DNA of 13,827 nucleotides from CAYYHA01 sp964471535. Its GTDB lineage: Bacteria > Myxococcota > Myxococcia > SLRQ01. The DNA lies in NCBI GenBank assembly GCA_964471535.1, contig CAYYHA010000099.1, forward strand, positions 1 through 13,827, written 5' to 3'. Position numbers and translations under genes: made by a program. Every line of letters starts with the position of its first letter. Positions within the stretch are counted from its first letter, which is position 1. This document shows, in pieces, positions 6,299-13,827 of this stretch. Under the pieces are notes generated by a model. It worked only from the letters and a program-made list of their open reading frames with translations, was not told the origin of the DNA and did not search any database.

Positions 6299-6886
6299 GT
6301 GGCCTCCCCCGTCGCAGCAGACCTACCGCAGGAGATCGTCGTCGTCTCCGGCCTGCCCCGCAGCGGGACGAGCATGATGATGCAGATGCTCGCCGCCGCC
6401 GGGATGCCGGTCGCCACCGACGATGAGCGTCCGCCCGACCCGAGCAACCCCTTCGGCTACTTCGAGTACGCGCCGGTGCGGCGCATCGTGCGCGATGCCT
6501 CGTGGATGGAGGCACTCACGGGCCAGGCCGTCAAGGTGGTCGCGCCCCTGGTCCGGCACCTTCCAGCGCAGCACCGCTATCGGGTGATCTTCATGCTGCG
6601 GGATCTCGAGGCGGTCCTCCTCTCGCAGCAGCGCATGCTCGAGCGCCTTGGCACCGAAGCGTCGCCGGCACCGGGGCTGGGAGAGGGGCTCTTCGCGGCC
6701 CAGCAGGCGAGCCTACGCCACTGCGAGACGATGCCGCAGGCATCGCTACTTCGGATCCACTACGAAGAAACCGTGGCCGAGCCGCTCCGGGCCGCGCGTC
6801 GGATCGCCGCCTTCCTGGCGCCTTGGGCGCTGGACCCGGCCCCCATGGCCGGCGCAGTGCGCCCACCTCCACGCGCCCCGGCGTAG
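6299..6886 (+). CDS. Short sulfotransferase-like P-loop protein
   Basis: The product is about 195 residues from the GTG at 6299, 10 bases after the znuB stop. An alternative TTG at 6263 would overlap znuB and has no ribosome site, so it is less likely. The N-terminus holds a strand followed by GLPRSGTS (18-25), the 5'-phosphosulfate-binding loop of PAPS-dependent sulfotransferases. A downstream strand ending in FMLRDLEAVLLSQ (98-110) fits the 3'-phosphate-binding region, with Arg/Asp at 101-102. PSNPFGYFEY (48-57) and YEETVAEPL (155-163) are typical of a bacterial sulfotransferase subgroup. It is at the short end for the fold, and the Ala/Pro-rich C-terminus has no obvious acceptor-binding extension. 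Its acceptor is unknown. It may be read through from the znu operon but has no evident link to metal uptake. Confidence 0.75.
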   Translation: MASPVAADLPQEIVVVSGLPRSGTSMMMQMLAAAGMPVATDDERPPDPSNPFGYFEYAPVRRIVRDASWMEALTGQAVKVVAPLVRHLPAQHRYRVIFMLRDLEAVLLSQQRMLERLGTEASPAPGLGEGLFAAQQASLRHCETMPQASLLRIHYEETVAEPLRAARRIAAFLAPWALDPAPMAGAVRPPPRAPA

Positions 6887-6896
6887 GGCACGCCGG
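6878..6896. terminator. Hairpin between convergent genes, spanning the sulfotransferase stop codon
   Basis: CCGGCGT (6878-6884) pairs perfectly with ACGCCGG (6890-6896) around the loop AGGGC. It includes the TAG stop (6884-6886) of the rightward gene and ends 6 bases before the stop of the leftward gene (6903-6905). Its position makes it a candidate bidirectional terminator. It lacks a T-run on either side, so its strength is uncertain. Confidence 0.4.
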
Positions 6897-6902
6897 AGGA
6901 CT

Positions 6903-7853
6903 TCAGCGAAGCCCCATGGCTTCGAGGGCCTCGCGCAGGTCGGCCGGAAGGGGCGCCTCGATCCGCAGCGTCTCCTCCTCGAAGGGATGCGTGAGGCAGA
7001 GGCGCCAGGCATGGAGCAGGTGCCGCCGCACCCCCCACTCTGCCCTCGCTTCGCGATTGAAGGGAAAGTCTCCGTAGCGCCGGTCGCCCACGATGGGATG
7101 GCCCGTGCTGGCCAGGTGGCGCCGGATCTGGTGCGTGCGCCCGGTGCCCGGGTGCACCTCGAGGAGGCTCACCGTACCGGTGCTCTTCCTCTGGACCCAC
7201 CGGGTCTGTGCGGCCTGGTAGTGGGGTCCGTGCAGCACCTTGCTCCGCCGCGTCTGCTGATGCTCCTTCAGGGCCAGATCGATCTCTCCCCGGCGCGCGG
7301 GCATGCGCCCCTTCACCACCGCAAGGTAGACCTTCTCCACCTGCCGCGCGGCGAAGGCATCCGCGAGTCGGGTCATGCACTGCCGGGACTTCGCCACCAG
7401 CACGACGCCACTCGTCTCCTTGTCGAGGCGGTGCGCCGGAGACGCCTTGAACCCCTCCGTCTCGGCCTCGATGCCGAGGTAGGCGCGCACCTGGTCGACC
7501 AGGGTGGCGCCGTGCACGCCGGTGCCCGGATGAATGGCCAGTCCGGGCGGCTTGGAAACAGCAAGGAGATGGGCATCCTCGTAGAGCACCTCGAAGTCGC
7601 GGCGGGTCGTCGGCGCACCGCGGCCGACGGTCCGCTGGGTCCCGAAGAGGCGCTCGGGATCGCCCCGCACCACCACCGTGTCTCCCGCGCGAAGCCGATC
7701 CTCGGGACGCCCGCGGCGCTCGTTGAGACGTACCTTCCGCGTGCGCAGGAGCTTGAAGATGTGGGAGAGCGGGACGTGCTTCAGCTCGCGGCGCAAGAAC
7801 TTGTCGAGGCGCAGCCCCTCGTCGTCGGGGCGGATACGAAAGGTGACGGGCAT
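6903..7853 (-). CDS. 23S rRNA pseudouridine synthase, RluA family (RluC/RluD type)
   Basis: This 316-residue cytoplasmic enzyme isomerises uridine to pseudouridine in large-subunit rRNA. An N-terminal S4 RNA-binding domain occupies about 10-65 (LRLDKFLRRELKHVPLSHIFKLL, residues 14-36, with KVRLNERR at 40-47). The catalytic domain begins near 88 (EVLYEDAHLLAVSKPPGLAIHPG) and carries the invariant HRLDKETSG at 141-149, with catalytic D144. VHPGTGRTHQIRRHL and GDRRYGDFPFN are further family hallmarks. S4 plus catalytic domain and this length match RluC or RluD; which one cannot be decided here. A GAGGA about 9 bases upstream supports the ATG at 7851-7853. It is convergent with the sulfotransferase and divergent from the lipoprotein gene, so it is probably a single-gene unit. 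Confidence 0.93.
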   Translation of the reverse strand: MPVTFRIRPDDEGLRLDKFLRRELKHVPLSHIFKLLRTRKVRLNERRGRPEDRLRAGDTVVVRGDPERLFGTQRTVGRGAPTTRRDFEVLYEDAHLLAVSKPPGLAIHPGTGVHGATLVDQVRAYLGIEAETEGFKASPAHRLDKETSGVVLVAKSRQCMTRLADAFAARQVEKVYLAVVKGRMPARRGEIDLALKEHQQTRRSKVLHGPHYQAAQTRWVQRKSTGTVSLLEVHPGTGRTHQIRRHLASTGHPIVGDRRYGDFPFNREARAEWGVRRHLLHAWRLCLTHPFEEETLRIEAPLPADLREALEAMGLR

Positions 7854-7953
7854 GGCTCGCTTCCTCTACCATCGCTCACGCCGGGTAATCGACGAAGGGG
7901 TACCGGCCGCGTAGGATGAGCGGGAGCGAGAGCTGCCGCCAAGGAGATTCTCG
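7854..7953. promoter_or_regulatory. Divergent promoter region of the pseudouridine synthase and the PKD lipoprotein
   Basis: The 100-base gap holds a plausible rightward promoter: TAGGAT (7912-7917) as -10 and TCGACG (7889-7894, four of six bases of consensus) as -35, 17 bases apart. AAGGAG at 7941-7946 is a strong ribosome site 7 bases before the ATG at 7954. No clear leftward promoter or operator is seen. Confidence 0.4.
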
Positions 7954-9912
7954 ATGCGCATCCCCTACCCCGCACTGTTCCCCGTCGTCGTGGTGCTGCC
8001 CCTTCTGGCCGGCTGCCCGCCGGAGACGGGCGGCGGCGAGAACCATGCCCCGATCGCGGTGGCGGGTGAGGACTTCTCCGTGTCGGTCGGGGAAGCGGCG
8101 GGTTTCGATGGCTCGGAGAGCAGCGACCCGGACGGCGATGCACTCACCTTCGCGTGGCGCTTCCGAGAGATCCCCACGGGAAGCGCAGCGTCGCTCGAAG
8201 ATGCCGACACCGCCGAGGCCTGGTTCGTACCCGACGTGCGGGGCGACTACGTGGTCGAGCTGGTGGTGAGCGACGGCGAACTCGACTCCAAGCCCGACAC
8301 GGTCACCGTCACCGCCCTCGAGGAGCCCTCCAACCGTCCCCCCGTCGCCGATGCGGGCCAGGACCGGCAGGTCGCCGTGGGGGAGACGGTCACCCTCGAT
8401 GGCAGCGGAAGCAGCGACCCGGACGGGGACCCCATCACCTATGCCTGGTCCCTCGACTCGGTGCCCGCCGGCAGCAACGCCCAGCTCGTAGGCGCGGACA
8501 CTGCGACCCCCAGCTTCACGGCCGACCTCGCGGGGGATTATGTGGTGACGCTGGTGGTCCGTGACGCAACCCTCGACTCGGCTCCAGACTCGGTGACCGT
8601 GACTGCCACGGAGGGTCCGTCTGCCCCCACCTGGTCTGCCACCTACGGAGCCAGCGGTTCCGATGAGTACGAACGCATCGCCTTTCACCCCGCGGGTGGC
8701 CTGGTGGCGGTGGGAAGCACGCCGGGCGCGGCACAGGGCGTGGATGTCGACGGCAGCTGGGTACACGTCGGCGCCGACGGGAGCGTGCGCTCTGCCCTAG
8801 CCTACGGGGGCCCGCAGGACGACATGCTCATCGTGGTGAAGGCAACCGGCGACGGCTTCATCACCAGCGGGTGGACACGCTCCTTCGGGGCGGGGGACTA
8901 CGACGTGTGGGTGACCAAGCTCGATTCGTCCGGTTCCGTGGTCTGGTCCAAGGCCTACGGCGGCAGCGGGGCGGAGCAGGCCTACGGCCTCGACCTCCTT
9001 CCCGACGGCGGCTACGTCTTCTGCGGAGGAACGACCTCCTTTGGCGCAGGTGGAAGCGACATCTGGGTGGTTCGCATCGACGCCACGGGACAGGTGGTGT
9101 GGGAGGCCGCCTATGGCGGCAGCGGGGACGATGCCCCGGGTGCCCCCTACGACGAGTACGTCTGCGGGGTGGCGGTGGACGCGGAGGGGAAGATCGTCGT
9201 CGTATCGGTCAGCGACTCCTACGAGCCAAACTTCGACCTCTTGGCGCTCCGTCTCGACCCCGCCGACGGCACGGTCCTGTGGTCGAACGGCTACGGCGGA
9301 GACGGTGAGGAGTCGAACTGGTCGGTGGGCGTGCTCGCCGATGGCGGCTACCTGCTCACCGGCAGCTTCGGGGACCCGAGCACCTTCGAGTCGGATGCCT
9401 GGGCGCTGAAGGTCGACACGACGGGTGCCATCGTCTGGCAGACGACGCTGGGGATCCCGGGCATCTTCGACGAGGTACTCAAGGAAACTGGCACGGCGGA
9501 CGGCGGGGCCGTGCTGGCCACCTACTACGAGAACAGCGACTCGGATTGGCGCAGCCGTCTCATCCGCCTCTCCGCCGACGGGCAGCTCATGTGGGCGCGG
9601 GACTACCAGAACGGGCAGGTCAGCTGGCCCAACGATGTGCTCGAGCGACCCGACGGCCGGCTCTCGGTGGTCGGAGTCTCGGTCGGGGACGTCGCGACCT
9701 GGGACGGGGAGCTGTGGCTGATGGAGACCGAGGCGGACGGGACGGTGGCGACTGGCTGCGCGCTGGGAACCCCGGTGCAGATCGAGAGCACGACGCCCGG
9801 AGCGACGCAGAAGAGCGTGATGGTGACGACGACCTCCAGCGCCGCGACGGTGACCGACGTCTCGATCTCCCCGCGCACCTTGAGTCGAACGCCAACCTAC
9901 CAGTGCCCCTAG
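7954..9912 (+). CDS. Lipoprotein with two PKD-like domains and a seven-repeat propeller-like region
   Basis: The 652-residue protein has a lipoprotein signal with lipobox LLAGC (Cys21). Two PKD/Ig-like domains follow at about 31-121 and 129-218. Each has SSDPDGD, a following FAW or YAW, a GDYVVxLVV strand and a DSxPDxVTVTA end. From about 227 to 605 come repeats of 45-60 residues, each starting with a YG or W-x-x-x-YGG-like strand and running through DGGY and a DxWxxxLD strand. I count seven starts, at SATYGASG, ALAYGGPQ, SKAYGGSG, EAAYGGSG, SNGYGGDG, QTTLGIPG and ARDYQNGQ, which fits a seven-bladed beta-propeller. The C-terminal ~45 residues are Thr/Ser-rich with two late Cys. No catalytic motif is visible. 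It is probably a surface or periplasmic binding or scaffold protein; such multi-domain lipoproteins are common in delta-proteobacterial genomes. Confidence 0.85.
   Translation: MRIPYPALFPVVVVLPLLAGCPPETGGGENHAPIAVAGEDFSVSVGEAAGFDGSESSDPDGDALTFAWRFREIPTGSAASLEDADTAEAWFVPDVRGDYVVELVVSDGELDSKPDTVTVTALEEPSNRPPVADAGQDRQVAVGETVTLDGSGSSDPDGDPITYAWSLDSVPAGSNAQLVGADTATPSFTADLAGDYVVTLVVRDATLDSAPDSVTVTATEGPSAPTWSATYGASGSDEYERIAFHPAGGLVAVGSTPGAAQGVDVDGSWVHVGADGSVRSALAYGGPQDDMLIVVKATGDGFITSGWTRSFGAGDYDVWVTKLDSSGSVVWSKAYGGSGAEQAYGLDLLPDGGYVFCGGTTSFGAGGSDIWVVRIDATGQVVWEAAYGGSGDDAPGAPYDEYVCGVAVDAEGKIVVVSVSDSYEPNFDLLALRLDPADGTVLWSNGYGGDGEESNWSVGVLADGGYLLTGSFGDPSTFESDAWALKVDTTGAIVWQTTLGIPGIFDEVLKETGTADGGAVLATYYENSDSDWRSRLIRLSADGQLMWARDYQNGQVSWPNDVLERPDGRLSVVGVSVGDVATWDGELWLMETEADGTVATGCALGTPVQIESTTPGATQKSVMVTTTSSAATVTDVSISPRTLSRTPTYQCP
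8119..8426 (+). repeat. 17-bp direct repeats marking the duplicated PKD domains
   Basis: AGCAGCGACCCGGACGG occurs exactly at 8119-8135 and again at 8410-8426, 291 bases (97 codons) apart. It encodes the SSDPDG core of each PKD domain. The spacing equals one domain unit, so the two domains arose by internal duplication or are kept similar by recombination. A shorter exact repeat, GGCGGCAGCGGGG, lies at 8959-8971 and 9115-9127 (52 codons apart) in the propeller. Confidence 0.7.
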
Positions 9913-9936
9913 GGCTGCTGTAGCGGCGCCGGCGTC

Positions 9937-12003
9937 TCACAGCCGCCGTGCCGGGCCGCTGCGGGCCGCGCGGGCGATGCGCCTGGCCTCCCCGAGGAGC
10001 ACCCGCATCTCGCCCGACGAGAGCGAGCGCCCACCGAAGCGCGTCTCCTCGTAGCGGCGGACGAGGCGGGCGGCACGTTGCGACCAGACGGGATCCATGT
10101 GCTGCGCCAGGCGGCGGGCGAACTCCTCGGTCGTCTCCTCGGGGCGCCGCGCCAGACCCACCTTGCCCAGCCCGGTCTCGAGGGCGCGCAGCACCTTCTG
10201 GGCCCGCCGCATCTCCGCCGAGCCGCGCGCGCGGCGGCCCGGCCGAGCGGGAGCCCGCCGGCGCCGGAGGGCGACGAGCAGTGCCGCAACGAGGCCGGCG
10301 CCGAGGAGCAGCCAGAGGAGCCCGCGCCCGATGGCGGCGGCGCCGGGTCCACCGCTTCCCGACAGGGCTCGGCGCAGGGCCGAGAGCGCGCGCCGGAGAA
10401 GCCGAAGCTGCGTGCGCAGGTCGTAGTCGATGACCCAACGCGACCACCGATCCTGCACCGCATCCCACAGGTCCTCGAGGCGGCGAAGCAGGCCCCGCTC
10501 GGGGGCGCCGGCGCCACGTCCCGCAGGGGGGGTGGGATCGAAGCGGACCCAGCCCCCCTCTTCGGGAAGCCACACCTCCACCCACGCGTGCGCCTCGTTC
10601 TGGCGAACCGTGTGGTAGCCCCCAGCCTCGTTCCAGCTGCCCCCGTAGAAACCGGTCACGACGCGGGCCGGCACGCCGAGGCTGCGCAGGAGCACCGCCA
10701 TCGCGGTGGCGAAGTACTCGCAGTGCCCCGCCTTCCGCTCGAAGAGGAAGTGCTCCAGCGACGGGTCCGCACCGGGCAGCTCGAGCGTGTATTCGAACTC
10801 CGACGACAGCCACGCCTCGATGGCACGCGCTGCGTCCGCGGGGCCCCGCGCATCGGCGGCCAGCTCTCTCGCCAGCGCCGGGATGCGCGGGTCGAGCGGT
10901 GGGAGCGTGCGGTTCAGATCGGGACCCGGCAGGCGATCCAGGGGCAGCGGACCGTCGTCGACGTGCACTGCATAGCGCCACGGCGGCGTCGCCGGGTGCG
11001 CCAGGCGGATCTCCATCGGGCCCACCCGGCGGCCCTTCACGAAGCGGCCCGCAGCATCTCGGCCCCCGAAGGCGACGAGCACCGCGTGGTCTGGGACGGG
11101 CACGACGGGCCCACCGAGGTCGGCCACCACCTCGACATCCCACACCGAGATCGGCGCGCCTCGCCGGGGGAGGCGCGTGCGCACGAAGGCATCGGCATCG
11201 AAGGCCGCCGTCCGCGGGGCCGCCTTCCATCCGCGCCCGTCAAAGATCTCGAGGACGTGGACCCGCCAGTAGGCGGCGAGCGGCTCCCCGCTGTGGCGGC
11301 GGTCGCGTTCGCGGACGCGGAGGACCACCCGGTCGTCGTCCTTGATGCGCCCGAAGCCGGCGAGCTGCACCGAGTCGGAGAGGCCCACCCGACCGCCGGC
11401 GATGGGCCGGGTGAAGCCGAGCCCGAACGGGGTCCGCGGGAAGAGGACGAAGGTGAGCCCGGTGGACAAGAGCGCGAGGAGCGAGAGCCCGGTCACGGCA
11501 GCAGCCAGGCCGCGCCCCACCACCTCGGAGAGGGGCAGGGCGAGCCGCTCGCCGCCGAGCTCCCGACGCAGGTGGTTGAGGAGCAGCGCCCAGGTGAGCA
11601 CGAAGAGGAAGGCGACGAAGGCGAGGAGGTAGGTGATGTCCGGGTTCAGGACGGCGCCGCCGGTGAATACGAGCACCGAGAGCAGATGCGCCTGCGCGTG
11701 GTCCTCCGGCCCATCGCGTACAAGGAGGCGTGCGAGCAGGAAGACCGAGACGTAGTAGCTCGCAGCGAGCACGATGCCCAGCGAACGCAGCCCCAAGACG
11801 ACCGCGATGGGAAAGGCCCCCAAGGCCACCGCGAGCACCCAGGGCCCGCGCAGGCGACCGTCGGGGAGGAAGGCAGCGGCCGCAGCGAGGAGCAGCCAGC
11901 CCACCGAGAACACCGGGGAGAGGTTGCCGCCGGCGGCCAGTGCGAGGAAGGCGACGGTGCCGGTGAGCACCGTGGCGAGGCGGTGGGCCGCGCGGAAGCT
12001 CAC
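9937..12003 (-). CDS. Membrane transglutaminase-like protein (TgpA family)
   Basis: The product is 688 residues from the GTG at 12001-12003. A hydrophobic N-terminal part (about 10-190) holds six or so membrane segments, followed by a periplasmic region. The transglutaminase core lies at about 370-495, with the full catalytic triad: C428 in GHCEYFATAMAVLLRSLGVP, H472 in EAHAWVEVW and D489 in WVRFDPTPP. A further membrane segment (about 558-580) leads to a cytoplasmic C-terminus with EEFARRL and RYEETRFGG, the DUF4129-type end seen in TgpA. The transglutaminase fold forms or breaks amide bonds; the physiological substrate is not known here. The gene starts at a GTGA overlap with the DUF58 gene stop, so the two are translationally coupled. 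Longer in-frame readings would run into DUF58 coding sequence and are not supported. It ends 24 bases from the convergent lipoprotein gene. Confidence 0.9.
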   Translation of the reverse strand: MSFRAAHRLATVLTGTVAFLALAAGGNLSPVFSVGWLLLAAAAAFLPDGRLRGPWVLAVALGAFPIAVVLGLRSLGIVLAASYYVSVFLLARLLVRDGPEDHAQAHLLSVLVFTGGAVLNPDITYLLAFVAFLFVLTWALLLNHLRRELGGERLALPLSEVVGRGLAAAVTGLSLLALLSTGLTFVLFPRTPFGLGFTRPIAGGRVGLSDSVQLAGFGRIKDDDRVVLRVRERDRRHSGEPLAAYWRVHVLEIFDGRGWKAAPRTAAFDADAFVRTRLPRRGAPISVWDVEVVADLGGPVVPVPDHAVLVAFGGRDAAGRFVKGRRVGPMEIRLAHPATPPWRYAVHVDDGPLPLDRLPGPDLNRTLPPLDPRIPALARELAADARGPADAARAIEAWLSSEFEYTLELPGADPSLEHFLFERKAGHCEYFATAMAVLLRSLGVPARVVTGFYGGSWNEAGGYHTVRQNEAHAWVEVWLPEEGGWVRFDPTPPAGRGAGAPERGLLRRLEDLWDAVQDRWSRWVIDYDLRTQLRLLRRALSALRRALSGSGGPGAAAIGRGLLWLLLGAGLVAALLVALRRRRAPARPGRRARGSAEMRRAQKVLRALETGLGKVGLARRPEETTEEFARRLAQHMDPVWSQRAARLVRRYEETRFGGRSLSSGEMRVLLGEARRIARAARSGPARRL

Positions 12004-12950
12004 GTGCCGGCCCTCCGGCGCGCTGCCGGCGGAACCCTTGCGAGCGCCGTGAGCATCCGGCGGCGGTGCGCGGGCCCACCGCCGATGGGGACGGTAAGCG
12101 CGCCTTCCAGGCCCACCTCGTCGCCCCGGGCCAGGCAAGCCTCCACCTGTGCCGCGGCCCGCTTCACTGCATCCTCGAAGGCCTCACCTCGCCCGGCGGG
12201 CAGATGGAGCAACACCTGCCGGCCCCGTGGCCGATCCCGCTCCACCACGAGGATCGCTCCGACCCGCACCGAGCGCCGCCAGTGCACGTGGCGTGCATCG
12301 TCCCCGTCGCGGAAGGGGCGCAGGCCCCGCAGATCCTCCTGGCCGCCGCGCTCGGTGTGGACCAAGGCGCCAGCAGGCCGCCCTGTGCCGTCGGGCAACG
12401 GACCCGGAGGCACCCGCGCCGGCCACGCCAGAAGCTCCGCGTCGAGGGGAAAGGTCCGCGTCTTGGCGAAGATACCGAAGGGGTAGGCGGTGGTGACCTG
12501 CACTGCGCAGAGGCGCACGGTCCCGCGGCGATGGGGCACGAGGCGCAGCACGGCGCGGGCGCTCTTGCCTGCAGGAAGCACGAGGATGCGTCCCGGCTCG
12601 ACGCGCGCGTTCTGCGGGGCCAGCTCACTCACCGACAGCGCCATCGCTGGAAGGTAGCGGTTTCCATTGTGTACGACGACGCCGAGGCGTGCCGCCTCCT
12701 CGGCGCGGAGCTCCCGCGGCAGCACCCGCTCGACCGAGAGGCGGCGCAGCGCCGCCTCCGAGAGGAGTCCCGAGAGGACGATGAGGGCCAGAAGCATCCC
12801 CAGAGAGAGGAAGAGCAGGTTGTTACCGGTGTTCACCGCCGCAAGACCCACCGCAAAGGTGAGCCCCAGGTACCAGCGCCCCTCACGTGTGACCTTGAGC
12901 GTCCGTGGTAGCCGGGGCAGGCGGGGTCTCGTCTGCGACGCCTGTGCCAT
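12000..12950 (-). CDS. DUF58-family membrane-anchored protein
   Basis: This 316-residue protein has two adjacent membrane segments near the N-terminus (about 27-44 and 46-63) separated by a TGNNLLFL turn. A beta-rich stretch with YPFGIF (156-161) and the DUF58 signature (about 206-240) follow: EDLRGLRPFRDGDDARHVHWRRS, then VVERDR. DUF58 proteins are regularly encoded between a MoxR ATPase and a transglutaminase protein and have a von Willebrand factor A-like fold; a precise biochemical role is not established. The ATG is 3 bases after the moxR stop and has no clear ribosome site, so coupling to moxR translation is likely. The stop overlaps the TgpA-type start by GTGA. Confidence 0.9.
   Translation of the reverse strand: MAQASQTRPRLPRLPRTLKVTREGRWYLGLTFAVGLAAVNTGNNLLFLSLGMLLALIVLSGLLSEAALRRLSVERVLPRELRAEEAARLGVVVHNGNRYLPAMALSVSELAPQNARVEPGRILVLPAGKSARAVLRLVPHRRGTVRLCAVQVTTAYPFGIFAKTRTFPLDAELLAWPARVPPGPLPDGTGRPAGALVHTERGGQEDLRGLRPFRDGDDARHVHWRRSVRVGAILVVERDRPRGRQVLLHLPAGRGEAFEDAVKRAAAQVEACLARGDEVGLEGALTVPIGGGPAHRRRMLTALARVPPAARRRAGT
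12011..12016 (-). promoter_or_regulatory. Ribosome binding site GGAGGG fixing the transglutaminase start
   Basis: On the minus strand GGAGGG sits 7 bases before the GTG at 12001-12003. This ideal spacing, together with the GTGA overlap, is the reason for choosing that GTG over longer in-frame readings. Confidence 0.75.
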
Positions 12951-12953
12951 TGG

Positions 12954-13827
12954 CTACTCGGGCACGGCGACGCGGGCGAGGATCTCGTCCAGGATGGCCT
13001 CGGTCTCGCTCCGCGTCGGATCGGTGCCCGCCGCCACCACCAAGCGATGCGCCAGGGCCGGAACCGCGAGCACCTTCACGTCGGCAGGGGTCACGAAATC
13101 GCGGCCACGGAGGAGCGCGCGTGCCCGGGCCAACCGGAGCCACTCGAGGGCGGCGCGGGTGCTCGCTCCTGCGGCAAGGCGTGGATCCTCGCGGGTGGCC
13201 GTGGCGATCGTCAGGACGTAGTCCGCGACCGCCGGTTCGACCCGGGCCTCGTCGACCGCAGCTTGGGCGGCGAGGACGGCCTCGGGACCGCAGACCGCGT
13301 CCATCGCCTCGATCGGATCCTCGCTCCGGCGCGTGAGCAGGAGATCGCGCTCGCTCGCCCGGTCGGGATAGCCCAGGGAGATGCGAACCGCGAAGCGATC
13401 GAGCTGCGATTCGGGCAGCGGATAGGTCCCGTGGTGCTCGAGGGGGTTCTGAGTGGCGATCACCAGAAAGGGACGTGGGAGGGGATGTGTGGTCCCGTCG
13501 ACGGTCACCTTGCCGTCGGCCATTGCCTCGAGGAGCGCACTTTGGGTGCGCGGCGTGGTCCGGTTCAGCTCGTCGGCGAGGACCACGCTGGCGAAGATGG
13601 GGCCGGGCTGGAAGACGAGCGGACCGAGAGCCCCATCGGCCCGCGTCTCGGGGGCGGCCGATCCCAGGATGTCGCTGGGCAAGAGGTCACTCGTGAACTG
13701 CACCCGCGAAAAGGAGAGGCCGAGGCTTCGCGCGAGGGCGCGGCCGAGCGTCGTCTTGCCCACTCCGGGCACGTCCTCGAGGAGGATGTGGCCCCGGGCA
13801 AAGAGCGCGATGAGACAGAGTTCGACC
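12954..13827 (-). CDS. MoxR-family AAA+ ATPase (N-terminus beyond window)
   Basis: About 291 codons are visible and reading continues through the right edge, so roughly the first 30-40 residues are missing. Visible motifs in order: Walker A GVGKTT preceded by HILLEDVP (about residues 13-26 of the visible part), FTSDLLPSDILG, Walker B-type VVLADELNR with catalytic Glu, sensor-1 LVIATQNP, and PLPESQLDRF with arginine-finger-type residues. A helical lid domain follows (ALLRGRDFVTPADVKVLAVPALAHRL). All are hallmarks of MoxR ATPases, which act as chaperone-like remodelers of partner proteins encoded nearby. A GTG inside the Walker A region should not be taken as the start, because conserved residues lie upstream of it. 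The gene leads the operon into DUF58 and the transglutaminase. Confidence 0.93.
   Translation of the reverse strand, partial: VELCLIALFARGHILLEDVPGVGKTTLGRALARSLGLSFSRVQFTSDLLPSDILGSAAPETRADGALGPLVFQPGPIFASVVLADELNRTTPRTQSALLEAMADGKVTVDGTTHPLPRPFLVIATQNPLEHHGTYPLPESQLDRFAVRISLGYPDRASERDLLLTRRSEDPIEAMDAVCGPEAVLAAQAAVDEARVEPAVADYVLTIATATREDPRLAAGASTRAALEWLRLARARALLRGRDFVTPADVKVLAVPALAHRLVVAAGTDPTRSETEAILDEILARVAVPE

Noticed and set aside
6840..6900. A frameshift truncating the sulfotransferase C-terminus
   Set aside because: Only ~16 bases separate it from the next gene and no continuation with family motifs is visible in the other frames.
6648..7919. A 423-codon plus-strand frame across the sulfotransferase and pseudouridine synthase
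   Set aside because: It is a shadow of the minus-strand pseudouridine synthase, which has an unmistakable HRLDKETSG motif.
8119..9127. CRISPR-like or mobile repeats
   Set aside because: The repeats are in-frame, coincide with protein domain repeats and lack regular spacers.
9913..9936. A terminator between the convergent lipoprotein and transglutaminase genes
   Set aside because: Only a short CGGCGCCG palindrome (9924-9931) and a weak 5-bp outer pairing exist; no T-run and no convincing loop.
9620..11230. A 536-codon minus-strand frame overlapping the transglutaminase gene
   Set aside because: The product is Arg/Pro/Gly-rich low complexity, while the other frame on the same strand holds the catalytic triad.
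10078..12486. An open frame of about 800 codons on the plus strand opposite the transglutaminase and DUF58 genes
   Set aside because: Long antisense frames are expected in GC-rich coding DNA. The minus-strand genes have complete family motifs, and this frame's product has no signal, domain or ribosome site.

Overview
The window is a stretch of bacterial chromosome with high G+C, compact gene packing and frequent 4-base stop/start overlaps (ATGA, GTGA). Gene content and style suggest a Gram-negative, outer-membrane-bearing, delta-proteobacterial or Myxococcota-like organism: an outer-membrane barrel, several lipoproteins, a PKD plus beta-propeller lipoprotein and Ala/Pro/Glu-rich linkers. The taxonomic placement is inference from style; no rRNA or marker gene is present.

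Layout. (1) Positions 1-283, minus: the first 94 codons of an unidentified single-TM protein, divergent from the next block. (2) Positions 465-6288, plus: a seven-gene metal (most likely zinc) acquisition operon. It encodes a small secreted Cys/His protein, an outer-membrane beta-barrel, a ZnuA/TroA-type solute-binding protein, a lipoprotein with a CHGGHCH cluster, a lipoprotein with a HDHGH tail, a ZnuC-type ATPase and a ZnuB-type permease. The last five overlap one another by 4-11 bases. (3) Positions 6299-6886, plus: a short sulfotransferase-like P-loop protein directly after znuB. (4) Positions 6903-7853, minus: an RluC/RluD-type pseudouridine synthase, convergent with the sulfotransferase across a hairpin. 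(5) Positions 7954-9912, plus: a lipoprotein with two PKD-like domains and seven propeller-like repeats. (6) Positions 13827-9937, minus: the MoxR ATPase - DUF58 - transglutaminase (TgpA-like) operon, with moxR running off the right edge.

How the genes may work together. In block 2 the binding protein, ATPase and permease form a standard cluster-9 metal importer. The four extra envelope proteins would extend it outwards: a barrel for passage through the outer membrane, and secreted or lipid-anchored Cys/His proteins to hold metal between barrel and binding protein. This is the most interesting part of the window. The ABC core is standard, while the Cys/His accessory set has no function I can name. 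Block 6 is a widespread envelope-associated module in which MoxR is thought to act as a chaperone-like AAA+ ATPase for its partners.

I saw no tRNA, rRNA, CRISPR array, insertion sequence or integration site.
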